64,000 nt of DNA. Origin: UBA1431 sp002329665. Lineage in GTDB: Bacteria; Bacillota; Clostridia; Christensenellales; UBA1431. Positions 6,611 through 14,340 of this stretch are shown here, one piece after another. The stretch's first letter is position 1. Every line of letters begins with the position of its first letter. Position numbers and translations under genes: made by a program. Below the pieces are notes generated by a model, which saw nothing but the letters and a program-made list of their open reading frames with translations, was not told the origin of the DNA and made no database searches. The stretch covers positions 32,013-96,012 of the forward strand of contig JAXGXY010000005.1 of assembly GCA_040772545.1 (NCBI GenBank), written 5' to 3'.

Positions 6611-7909
6611 CTACTTCTTCGCCAACGCCTGGAGGTCTCCGTTCAACTGCGCGAAGATGTACACCGGCGCACAGCCCGGATAGTACGTGACGGTCTTTGC
6701 GACTTTGGCCGCTTCTTCGATCTTCGGCTTGGACGGGAACAGCTTCCAGCAGTCGCCGCAGACGAACAGGTTCTTGTCCCTGCAGATCTCCGGGTCGAAA
6801 TCCGGTACGCCGCCCGCGACCACCACGACTTCGCCGTGCTTTGCGAGGAAGTCGGGCAGGTCGATGCCGGAGAGCGCGAAGGAGTCCAGCGCGCCGCGCA
6901 CGTTGACGTAGCAGCCGCCGCAGGTCTGCTGGAACACGCAGGTCAGCCCGTCGTACATGCCCATCGGGTTGTCGTTCGGACGTTTGAAATGCTTCATCAC
7001 GTTTTCGACCTTTTCGCCCACGACTTCGATTTTCTCAAGGTCGAGTTCGCCCTGGCCTTCGACCCCTGCGCAGCGCACGGCCGGGATCTCCATGGGCTGG
7101 AACCCCATGATCGTGGCGGTTACGGCGTCCACGGCCACGGTGTCCTGTCCGGCGAGGATCAGGTTCATCTCGATCGGCGATCCGGCGTGCGGGCCCTGGC
7201 CCTCCATGCCGATGATGCCGTCGATGATGGTCAGGTCGGCCTTGCGTATCCTGTAGAGGTCGGCCATCTTCTGGCCGAGGTCGATGCGGTGCGCGCCCTG
7301 CTGCTGGTCGCTCGGGTGCACGTTGGGGATGATGCCGTTCCAGTTCTTCAGTCCGAGCGTGACCGTGCCGGCCAGATGGACCTTCATCTTGGGCAGGTTG
7401 ATGACGACGTCGGCGTCGAGGAACGGCTTGAACACGGCGGCCTTCTTGAAGATTCTGGCGCCGGGGATGTCCATTTCCACGACTTCCTCTTCGTCGAAGT
7501 AGATGACCTCGTCCACGCCGCCGAGGCGCGCGGCTTCCTCCATCCCGGACTCCGCGAAAGCGGGCTTGGCCCGCCCGACATGCATGCCCAGGGACGGGTT
7601 GTCGCCCAGTACGACCCTGGCTGCCTTGGAATTCTCCTTCACGTAGGCAACGACCGCTTCAACGGTCCGCGGGTCGACGACGGCGAAACTCTCGGGCGGG
7701 GCTTGGAATGCCAGGTTGGGTTTGATCAGCACCGTTTGGCCTTCTTTGATGATCGCGTCCAGAGAGCCGATGGAAAGTTCGACAGCTTTTGCGACGGCGG
7801 CTTTGATCTTGGCCACGTCCTCTTCCTTGCGGACATACTTGCCGGCGATGAATCCGTCATTGCCTTCTGGCTTTTCACACCTGACGACTGCAACCTTGGG
7901 TTTGCTCAT
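6611..7909 (-). CDS. DUF362 domain-containing protein with C-terminal cysteine clusters
   Basis: A 432-residue protein. The DUF362 core includes 'VLIKPNLAF', 'VINLPKMKVHLAGTVTLGLKNWNG', 'TIIDGIIGMEGQGP' and 'DTVAVDAVTATIMG'. DUF362 proteins are often found beside ferredoxin domains and are presumed redox or metal-handling proteins, but the reaction is unknown. The C-terminal 120 residues carry two spaced cysteine triplets, C-x5-C-x2-C ('CVFQQTCGGC') and C-x7-C-x2-C ('CRDKNLFVCGDC'), plus 'YYPGCAP', rather than a normal 2x[4Fe-4S] ferredoxin. These could ligate a metal or cluster. The ATG at 7909 follows AGGGGGC and is the family-consistent start. It has a very strong upstream promoter, a 140-base leader and its own terminator, so it is probably highly expressed. 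Confidence 0.85.
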   Translation of the reverse strand: MSKPKVAVVRCEKPEGNDGFIAGKYVRKEEDVAKIKAAVAKAVELSIGSLDAIIKEGQTVLIKPNLAFQAPPESFAVVDPRTVEAVVAYVKENSKAARVVLGDNPSLGMHVGRAKPAFAESGMEEAARLGGVDEVIYFDEEEVVEMDIPGARIFKKAAVFKPFLDADVVINLPKMKVHLAGTVTLGLKNWNGIIPNVHPSDQQQGAHRIDLGQKMADLYRIRKADLTIIDGIIGMEGQGPHAGSPIEMNLILAGQDTVAVDAVTATIMGFQPMEIPAVRCAGVEGQGELDLEKIEVVGEKVENVMKHFKRPNDNPMGMYDGLTCVFQQTCGGCYVNVRGALDSFALSGIDLPDFLAKHGEVVVVAGGVPDFDPEICRDKNLFVCGDCWKLFPSKPKIEEAAKVAKTVTYYPGCAPVYIFAQLNGDLQALAKK

Positions 7910-8054
7910 TGTAATGCCCCCTAAGAAATGATTTTTGGAAAGCGCCAGGGACACCAAAAGAAGTGAAGGCTTAGATGCGGGGGTCGGCCGGACCTACCAT
8001 ACATAGGATGATATGTATATACAGGCGCCGGCATCCAACACTTTCCATAATTAA

Positions 8055-8083
8055 AATATACATTTTACGGAGTTTTATGTCAA
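8055..8083 (-). promoter_or_regulatory. strong sigma-A promoter of the first DUF362 gene
   Basis: On the minus strand, TTGACA (8083-8078), exactly 17 bases, then TATATT (8060-8055), in an unusually AT-rich patch. Transcription should begin near 8048 and run through a leader of about 140 bases to ATG 7909. The leader contains a short inverted repeat, ATACAT (7999-8004) with ATGTAT (8013-8018). This is the best-matching promoter in the window. Confidence 0.75.
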
Positions 8084-8113
8084 CAATTCCGTGTCGTATT
8101 CAACACATTTCTA

Positions 8114-8254
8114 TCATACTGTAGAGGAACGTATACCGTAACTTGCCTGAATATGGATTTGCGCCGCTATTTGGCGGGCCGCCGGCTCGCTGGAATGCGG
8201 GGGATTGCATCCCCCACCCCCTCCGCTTGTAACGTAGTTTGCGCTGGCATGCAT
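8114..8254 (-). CDS. candidate 46-residue small protein, translationally coupled to the second DUF362 gene
   Basis: The stop codon of the preceding DUF362-ferredoxin gene overlaps an ATG (TAATG), and AGGAGG sits five bases before it. The frame stays open for 46 codons, starting 'MHASANYVTSGGGGGCNPP' and ending 'YGIRSSTV', with a Gly5-Cys motif and no membrane segment. I do not recognise it. The ribosome site could be a chance product of the Arg-Arg-Ser codons ending the upstream gene, and the frame contains a GC-rich hairpin around GGGGGAT...ATCCCCC. Conservation would decide. Confidence 0.3.
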   Translation of the reverse strand: MHASANYVTSGGGGGCNPPHSSEPAARQIAAQIHIQASYGIRSSTV

Positions 8255-9405
8255 TAACTCCTCCTGAACACGGAAAGCGCCCACATCAGGGGGTTCGCCT
8301 TCACCAGCCGGACAGCCCCCAGTATGCACATCTCGTGGCAACACATGCACCCGATGCATTTTGAATAGTCGATGCGCTTCGTCTCCCGGTCGATGACCTG
8401 CATCGGGCAGCTGTCCACGCATATGCCGCAGTCTTTGCAGGCTTTAAGGTCGATCTGCGGCCGGGTCTTCATCAGCCCCACGAACCTTTGAAGCGCGCCC
8501 GAACCGCCGCGGCTGAGCATCCTGGGGGGCAGCCGGAAATCCTTCAGGCTCGGCGGCGCGTCGTAGTCGCCGCATACATCGATCGCATCCAGCCGCCACT
8601 GCCCCAGGCCGCGGCGAAGCGCGGCGCGGTAGATGGGCAGTTCCTGCAATTCAAGGCCCATCATCTTTGCGGCCACCGCGTCGACCGCCAGCGCGTCGGT
8701 GCCGAGGAGCAGCTTTTTAGCGGGGAACCTGCGGCCGGACACGGGCCCCAGTTTGTCCATCGCCGTCACCCCGTCAACGATATGGAGCCCCGCGCGCACG
8801 GCCGAATGGATGTCGCACAGGACTTCGCCCAGGGCTTCGGCGGTGGGCGACGCCCTGTGGTAGAGCGCCTTTCCCAGCCCGGGCACGCAGCCGAAAAGAT
8901 TCTTTAACGCCAGCGTCACGACCGCCGCCGTGTGCGTCTTCAGCTTGGGCACGTTTATCACGAAGTCGGCGTCGAACATCGGCCGGGCGAGGTGCATCGC
9001 GCCGCCGCCGGCGGTTTTCACCTCGGCGACGCCCTCCCTGTCGAAGTTCTTGACGATGGCGCCCTCTTCCTTAGCCATTTGCTCGATGCCCGAAACCTGC
9101 AGGGTCCGGCCGGTCTGCGCCCTTCCCGCGATCGCCCCGCCCGAGCTGTCGCCCACCCAGACGTTGCAGCCGCGCCCCTTCAGTATGCGGACCAGCGCCC
9201 GCACGAGTTCGCAGTGGGTCACGGCGGCCGACTCGGGGGGCATGGGCCGTATCAGGTTCAACTTGAGCAGCACGGTAGAGCCCGGCCTTACCCACCTGTC
9301 CCAGCCGCCGAGCAGGGCGGCCCCTTCGTCGAGCTTTTTTGCCAGCAGGGCGGCGTCGTACGCCGCGCACTCCATGACCGCGACCTTGCAGCTTTTGTTC
9401 TCCAT
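8254..9405 (-). CDS. DUF362 protein with C-terminal 2x[4Fe-4S] ferredoxin domain
   Basis: A 383-residue protein. The DUF362 core shows 'VLLKLNLIRPMPPE', 'FVINVPKLKTHTAAVVTLALKN', 'HIVDGVTAMD' and 'DALAVDAVAAKMMG'. From about residue 315 there is a bacterial-type ferredoxin with two four-cysteine motifs, 'CKDCGICVDSCP' and 'CIGCMCCHEMC'. It is presumed to act in electron transfer; no reaction is established for the family. The ATG at 9405 has GGGAG eight bases before it; a GTG six bases upstream is also in frame. It differs in architecture from the neighbouring DUF362 gene (6611-7909) and lies directly upstream of it on the same strand, but the neighbour has its own strong promoter. Confidence 0.9.
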   Translation of the reverse strand: MENKSCKVAVMECAAYDAALLAKKLDEGAALLGGWDRWVRPGSTVLLKLNLIRPMPPESAAVTHCELVRALVRILKGRGCNVWVGDSSGGAIAGRAQTGRTLQVSGIEQMAKEEGAIVKNFDREGVAEVKTAGGGAMHLARPMFDADFVINVPKLKTHTAAVVTLALKNLFGCVPGLGKALYHRASPTAEALGEVLCDIHSAVRAGLHIVDGVTAMDKLGPVSGRRFPAKKLLLGTDALAVDAVAAKMMGLELQELPIYRAALRRGLGQWRLDAIDVCGDYDAPPSLKDFRLPPRMLSRGGSGALQRFVGLMKTRPQIDLKACKDCGICVDSCPMQVIDRETKRIDYSKCIGCMCCHEMCILGAVRLVKANPLMWALSVFRRS

Positions 9406-9478
9406 TTGCACATCTCCCTACCCTGCGTCACGGGTTATTCTACCATACGGGAGACGTTTTTTCACGGCGGCCGGCAAA

Positions 9479-9510
9479 GGAAAAGCCAACGCAAACGAAG
9501 CCTGCGTTGC
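9479..9510 (-). terminator. intrinsic terminator after the L,D-transpeptidase gene
   Basis: CCAACGCA (9486-9493) pairs with TGCGTTG (9503-9509); the minus-strand product ends in GGCTTTTCCTTT. It belongs to the CGCAAACGAAG-type stem family also seen at 32842, 50397 and 57602. Confidence 0.55.
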
Positions 9511-9529
9511 GGTCCGGCGCCTCCTCGTC

Positions 9530-10360
9530 CTACTCCGATAGCGTGCTGCCTTCTTGGGCCTCCGACACTTCCTCGGCGTATCCCGGCCACGCCTCCGTTA
9601 TCGCGAAGCCGCCCGGCGCCAGGTCGGGGCGCGTGTTAGGCAGCGGGGCGCGGACCAGCTTCTTCTTGATGGCTTTGGCCTCTTCGTCGTCGTACCTGCC
9701 CGGTATCACCTGAACTTCCGTTCCCGGCGCGACGTTGTAATAGACCCAGCGCGCGTCGGGCACGAGCAGGCGGATGCAGCCGTGCGAGGCGCGCGTCCCC
9801 AGGTTCCGGTAAGAAGAATTGGTGTAATACTTCGCGTTCCTCGCCGAGTAGAGGATCGAATGGAAATATATGTTGCGCGTAAGCTGGCTCCAGTACTGGC
9901 CGTACACGCGGTACTTCGTGAAACAGGAAAAGCGCTTGCGGTCCGAACCCATCCTGAACGTGCCGGTGGGCGTGGGATTCCTGTAACTCCCGCTGGTACA
10001 GACCATGTACCTGACGGGTACGGTGTATTCCCCGTTTTCGTCACTCGTGTACACCGTGATGAACTGGTGGCAGACGTTGACGACGAGCCTGTAGGTCCCG
10101 GCTTCGGGAGGCGGGGGCGGGTCCGAATAATCCCCGTTGTCCCCGACCAGTTCTTCAAAACGCATCACCGTCGTCGGAGCGAGCGCCTCGAAAGGGGTCT
10201 CGGTGGGAACCGGGGTTGGCGTAGGCTCCGGGGTGGGCAAAGGGGTCTGCGTTACGCCGGGCGTTTGTGTCCTTGGGTTCATGACCGCCTTGTCGCAGCC
10301 GCACAATGCGGCGGCGCAAGCAAAAATAAGAATCAGTATCGTAATAGGTTTTTGTTTCAC
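9530..10360 (-). CDS. L,D-transpeptidase (YkuD) lipoprotein
   Basis: A 276-residue exported enzyme expected to make 3-3 cross-links in peptidoglycan or attach proteins to it. GTG at 10360 is chosen because GGGAGGA lies just before it and it gives a signal peptide 'MKQKPITILILIFACAAALCGC' ending in a lipobox-like LCGC. Next comes a Pro/Thr-rich linker (repeated 'PTPTPVPTETP') and then the YkuD domain with the catalytic motif 'HSILYSARNAKYY' followed by 'SHGCIRLL' (His, Ser, His, Gly, Cys, Arg). The C-terminal tail after the domain is hydrophilic. It is a single-gene unit with its own terminator. Identity is firm; whether it acts in vegetative or spore wall is unknown. Confidence 0.9.
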   Translation of the reverse strand: MKQKPITILILIFACAAALCGCDKAVMNPRTQTPGVTQTPLPTPEPTPTPVPTETPFEALAPTTVMRFEELVGDNGDYSDPPPPPEAGTYRLVVNVCHQFITVYTSDENGEYTVPVRYMVCTSGSYRNPTPTGTFRMGSDRKRFSCFTKYRVYGQYWSQLTRNIYFHSILYSARNAKYYTNSSYRNLGTRASHGCIRLLVPDARWVYYNVAPGTEVQVIPGRYDDEEAKAIKKKLVRAPLPNTRPDLAPGGFAITEAWPGYAEEVSEAQEGSTLSE

Positions 10361-10811
10361 GCCCGGTCCTCCCGCTGCAACTATCGCTAAGCTTACGCTG
10401 CACAGCCCGAAAAACGCCTCCACAACAGGCACGGCCGCGTATATTTCTGTTATATTCTACAAAAGGCTACAAATTCCTTCTTTCGACACATTTCTATCAC
10501 AAAAAAGCCGGTACGTGCGCTTTTTTGCGGCATCGAATCTGGGGACCGCAATCCCCGGCCGTTCAACCGCAACACTCGGCAATCGGCGGCCTCCCCGGAG
10601 CCCGGAGGCCAAAACCCCGGCCGTTCGATGGAGAAGGGGCTCGCGTTCGCGTTGGAGACAAACAAAATTATGCCGTCTATGCCTGCCCGTCTTTTTACCT
10701 GTTCACATCGGCGGTAGATTTTACCATCCGGCGGTTATATAATTTGTATGATGGTTGCACAAAAGGATCGGGGGCGCGGCTGCCGGCAGGTTGCCGTCCG
10801 GGGGAGATATG
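10361..10811. other. intergenic region between divergent cell-wall genes
   Basis: About 450 bases with no credible gene. It separates the L,D-transpeptidase (-) from the SpoIID gene (+) and should hold both promoters. A TATAAT at 10738-10743 is a good -10 for the SpoIID gene, though the -35 is weak. AT-rich sequence around 10440-10500 suits the minus promoter. No repeat of the window's family is here. Confidence 0.4.
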
Positions 10812-13800
10812 ATGCGGTTTATCGAGCGGGACGGAAAAAACAAGGCGAATAAATGGGCGGCCGTGATACTGCTGGCGCTGCTGGTGCTTGCCGTGTGCGT
10901 CCTTACGGGGACACGGACGGCGCACGCGTCGTTCACCGGGATCATCAGGGTCCGCATATCGCCTTCCAATCACTCGTCCGACATCCGGGTCATACCCCAC
11001 GGGAAGTATTTCATCGCCCAGGCCAAAAGCGTACAACTCCTCGACGTCGAGTACAAGGTCCACCGTTCGGGCAGCAACGTGCAGCTCAAGCACGGCGGCA
11101 CGGTGCTCTATTCCGGGCCGAAGCTTACTATCACGCGCGCCGCCGGGAACACGGAGGAAAACTTCATCGTGTTTCCCTACAGCCCGACGCATAAGACGCG
11201 CACGAACTACTACGGGAACATCGAGTTTTCGGTGAATTCGGGCCTGTGCGCGGTGAACCACGTCTACGTCGAAGACTACGTGATGGGCGTGGCCCCCTAC
11301 GAGATGAGCCCGAGCTGGCCGGCGCAGGCGCTCAGGGCGCAGGCCGTCTGCGCGCGCAACTACGGCGTTCGGGCGGCGCTCGCGAGCCCCTCGGGGACCT
11401 GGCACCTCGGGGACACGGCAAGTTCGCAGGTCTACAAGGGCGTTCCGGGCGTGAGTTCGTCGGGGACCATCGACTACACCGCGTACAACAAAGTCAAGAG
11501 CGCCGTCGAGGGCACGTCCCGCAAGGTGATGAAGTACGACGGCGCCGTGTTTTCCGCGTACTACTCCGCCTGGAACGGCGGGGAGACGCTGAACGTACGC
11601 GGCTGGACGGGGAACACGTCGTCAGCCTACGGTTATACCGTCGTCAAATCCGACGTGTACGACGACAAGCGCTGCAAGGACGCCTACTGGATCACGCGGA
11701 CCATCAACACATCGCTTTATTCACCGACCGGCAACGACATCAACATGGCCGTGCAGAACATGCTCGTCAAAAAATACAGGGAGCAATACGGCGTTACGGC
11801 TGCCGATGTATACGTCGTGAGCACGACGGGGATCAAAGGGCAGAAGCCGTCCGGCGTGTCCGAAGTTTCGCTCGTCTACGAAAATTTCTACTGCGATGTG
11901 AGGTTCAATACGGAGTCGGCCACCAAAAAGGTCACGTTCACGGACACTGACCTCAAGCAGGCCCTCGGCATCAGTTCCTCATACATTGCGTTCAGGATCG
12001 AGAATAATTCGGACGGCACGACGACGCTGTACAACGTGCGCTACGGCCACGGGGTGGGGATGAGCCAGCGCGGCGCGCAGCAGATGGCCAACGAGGGCAT
12101 GGGCCACACGGACATCCTGCGCTTCTACTACAAGGACATCACGTTCAGCACGCTTTCCGTTTCCCCGCCTTCGCTGCCCTCTCTCCCCTCCGGCGCCGCC
12201 CCGGCCGCGAAATCGGCCTCCTACAACAGCGTGCGGCTTACGTGGAAGGCTGTGCCGGGTGCAGACGGGTACAGGATATATAGAAAAACATCTTCCACTT
12301 CGTACAAAATCGTGAAGGACGCTCTTACGTCGACGAGCTACAAAAACGGCGGCCTGAGTACCGGGACGACTTATTATTACAAGGTCCGGCCCTACACGCT
12401 TAGGGGCTCCACCCGCGTCTACGGCAGCGCGACGAAAGCGGCGAGCGTCAGGCCGGTGCCCGCCGCGCCGACGGATTTCAAGGCCGTCTCGGCCTCCTAC
12501 AACAGCGTGCGCCTGACATGGAAAGCCGTGACCGGCGCGGACGGGTACAGGATATATAGGAAAACGTCGTCCACTTCGTACAAAATCGTGAAGGACGCTC
12601 TTACGTCGACCAGTTACAAAAACGGCGGCCTGAGTACCGGGACCACCTATTACTACAAGGTCCGGCCCTACACGCTTAGGGGCTCCACCCGCGTCTACGG
12701 CAAACTCACGAAAGCGGTAAGCGTCAGGCCGGTGCCCGCCGCGCCGACGGATTTCAAGGCCGTCTCGGCTTCCTACAACAGCGTGAGGCTGACATGGAAA
12801 ACCGTGACCGGCGCGGACGGGTACAGGATATATAGGAAAACGTCTTCCACTTCGTACAAAATCGTGAAGGACTCCCTTGCGTCGACGAGCTACAAAAACG
12901 GCGGCCTGAGTACCGGGACCACCTATTACTACAAGGTCCGGCCCTACACGCTTAGGGGCTCCACCCGCGTCTACGGCAAACTCACGAAAGCGGTAAGCGT
13001 CAGGCCGGTGCCCGCCGCGCCGACGGATTTCAAGGCCGTCTCGGCCTCCTACAACAGCGTGCGCCTAACATGGAAAGCCGTGACCGGCGCGGACGGGTAC
13101 AGGGTCTACCGGAAGACGTCGTCCACTTCGTACAAAGTCGTGAAGGACGCTCTTACGTCGACCAGTTACAAAAACGGCGGCCTGAGTACCGGGACGACCT
13201 ATTACTACAAGGTCCGGCCCTACACGCTTAGGGGCTCCACCCGCGTCTACGGCAAACTCACGAAAGCGGTGAGCGTCAGGCCGGTGCCCGCCGCGCCGAC
13301 GGATTTCAAGGCCGTCTCGGCCTCCTACAACAGCGTGCGCCTGACGTACAAAGCCGTGACCGGCGCGGACGGGTACAGGGTCTACCGGAAAACATCTTCC
13401 ACTTCGTACAAGGTCGTGAAGGACTCCCTTGCGTCGACAAGCTATAAAAACGGCGGCCTGAGTACCGGGACCACCTATTACTACAAGGTCCGGCCCTACA
13501 CGCTTAGGGGCTCCACCCGCGTCTACGGCAAACTCACGAAAGCGGCGAGCGTCAGGCCGGTGCCCGCCGCGCCGACGGATTTCAAGGCCGTCTCGGCCTC
13601 CTACAACAGCGTGCGCCTGACGTACAAAGCCGTGACCGGCGCGGACGGGTACAGGGTCTACCGGAAAACATCTTCCACTTCGTACAAAATCGTGAAGGAC
13701 TCCCTTGCGTCGACAGGCTACAAAAACGGCGGCCTGAGTACCGGGACCACCTATTACTACAAGGTCCGGCCCTACACGCTTAGGGGCTCCACCTGCGTCT

Positions 13801-14108
13801 ACGGCAAACTCACGAAAGCGGCGAGCGTCAGGCCGGTACCGGCCGCCCCGGCTTCGGTCGCGGCGGTGCGCACCGGTTCGACTCGCGTAAAAATAAGCTG
13901 GACGGCGGTCGCCGGGGCCGGCGGATACGACGTATACCGCAAACCCTCGGGCGGGTCGTATTCGCGCATATGCTCGACGGCCGATCTGGTATTCACCGAT
14001 GAAGCCGTGGAAGCGGGCGCGTCCTATTACTACCGGGTGCGGTCGTACCGCATGGCAGATACGGCGAAGGTGGCCGGGCCGTTGTCGGCCCCCGTTTTTG
14101 TGCCCTGA
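10812..14108 (+). CDS. secreted SpoIID/LytB-domain protein with seven fibronectin type III repeats
   Basis: The 1098-residue protein has an N-terminal signal/anchor ('AAVILLALLVLAVCVLTG'), then a SpoIID domain (about residues 90-450) with 'VEDYVMGVAPYEMSPSWP', 'ALRAQAVCARNYGVRAA' and 'YGHGVGMSQRGAQQMAN'. SpoIID is a lytic transglycosylase acting on denuded glycan strands during spore engulfment; the Glu of 'YEMSPSWP' matches the catalytic acid. The rest is seven fibronectin III domains, six of them nearly identical ('SYNSVRLTWKAVTGADGY', then 'TGTTYYYKVRPYTLRG') and the last divergent. This is far larger than SpoIID of sporulation operons, so it is more likely a surface wall hydrolase with a binding stalk. 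ATG 10812 or 10809 both follow GGGGGAG. No LPXTG motif is present. Confidence 0.88.
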   Translation: MRFIERDGKNKANKWAAVILLALLVLAVCVLTGTRTAHASFTGIIRVRISPSNHSSDIRVIPHGKYFIAQAKSVQLLDVEYKVHRSGSNVQLKHGGTVLYSGPKLTITRAAGNTEENFIVFPYSPTHKTRTNYYGNIEFSVNSGLCAVNHVYVEDYVMGVAPYEMSPSWPAQALRAQAVCARNYGVRAALASPSGTWHLGDTASSQVYKGVPGVSSSGTIDYTAYNKVKSAVEGTSRKVMKYDGAVFSAYYSAWNGGETLNVRGWTGNTSSAYGYTVVKSDVYDDKRCKDAYWITRTINTSLYSPTGNDINMAVQNMLVKKYREQYGVTAADVYVVSTTGIKGQKPSGVSEVSLVYENFYCDVRFNTESATKKVTFTDTDLKQALGISSSYIAFRIENNSDGTTTLYNVRYGHGVGMSQRGAQQMANEGMGHTDILRFYYKDITFSTLSVSPPSLPSLPSGAAPAAKSASYNSVRLTWKAVPGADGYRIYRKTSSTSYKIVKDALTSTSYKNGGLSTGTTYYYKVRPYTLRGSTRVYGSATKAASVRPVPAAPTDFKAVSASYNSVRLTWKAVTGADGYRIYRKTSSTSYKIVKDALTSTSYKNGGLSTGTTYYYKVRPYTLRGSTRVYGKLTKAVSVRPVPAAPTDFKAVSASYNSVRLTWKTVTGADGYRIYRKTSSTSYKIVKDSLASTSYKNGGLSTGTTYYYKVRPYTLRGSTRVYGKLTKAVSVRPVPAAPTDFKAVSASYNSVRLTWKAVTGADGYRVYRKTSSTSYKVVKDALTSTSYKNGGLSTGTTYYYKVRPYTLRGSTRVYGKLTKAVSVRPVPAAPTDFKAVSASYNSVRLTYKAVTGADGYRVYRKTSSTSYKVVKDSLASTSYKNGGLSTGTTYYYKVRPYTLRGSTRVYGKLTKAASVRPVPAAPTDFKAVSASYNSVRLTYKAVTGADGYRVYRKTSSTSYKIVKDSLASTGYKNGGLSTGTTYYYKVRPYTLRGSTCVYGKLTKAASVRPVPAAPASVAAVRTGSTRVKISWTAVAGAGGYDVYRKPSGGSYSRICSTADLVFTDEAVEAGASYYYRVRSYRMADTAKVAGPLSAPVFVP
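12221..13850 (+). repeat. six tandem 276-bp coding repeats (FN3 domains)
   Basis: CTACAACAGC recurs at 12221, 12497, 12773, 13049, 13325 and 13601, an exact period of 276 bases (92 codons). The copies are nearly identical even at synonymous sites, with variants such as WKAV/WKTV/YKAV and DALTS/DSLAS shuffled between units. This indicates recent expansion or gene conversion. Copy number is probably variable and hard to assemble. Confidence 0.95.
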
Positions 14109-14169
14109 ACGTTCCCCTGAACGACAGCGGATCGCACCGGCCGTTTGCCGATGCTTTTGACGTCACGCG

Positions 14170-14207
14170 CGCCGGGCCCCGGGTGCTCCGGGAAGCCCGG
14201 CGTTTTT
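14170..14207 (+). terminator. intrinsic terminator after the SpoIID gene
   Basis: CGCCGGGC (14170-14177) pairs with GCCCGGCG (14195-14202), with an inner CCGG stem, followed by TTTTT (14203-14207). It lies 60 bases after the stop. A second weaker hairpin at about 14216-14254 has a T tract on the minus strand. Confidence 0.8.
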
Positions 14208-14305
14208 GATGAAAAAGGGAAGGGCTGCCGTATGGGAAACCGGCAGGCCCCTTCATCCGGACGGCAAAAACGGACCGTTTGATAGGGACGTTACGCGCCG
14301 CGCTG

Positions 14306-14314
14306 TGCTATAAT
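14306..14314 (+). promoter_or_regulatory. extended -10 promoter of argJ
   Basis: TGC followed by TATAAT (14309-14314) lies 26 bases before the argJ ATG; no good -35 is visible. The start would give a very short leader. Confidence 0.5.
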
Positions 14315-14340
14315 TGCTTCATAACGCGCAGGAGGTCGGC

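Noticed and set aside
12221..13850. Regular repeats suggesting a CRISPR array
   Set aside because: The 276-bp period is in frame and encodes FN3 domains; there are no short repeats with unique spacers.
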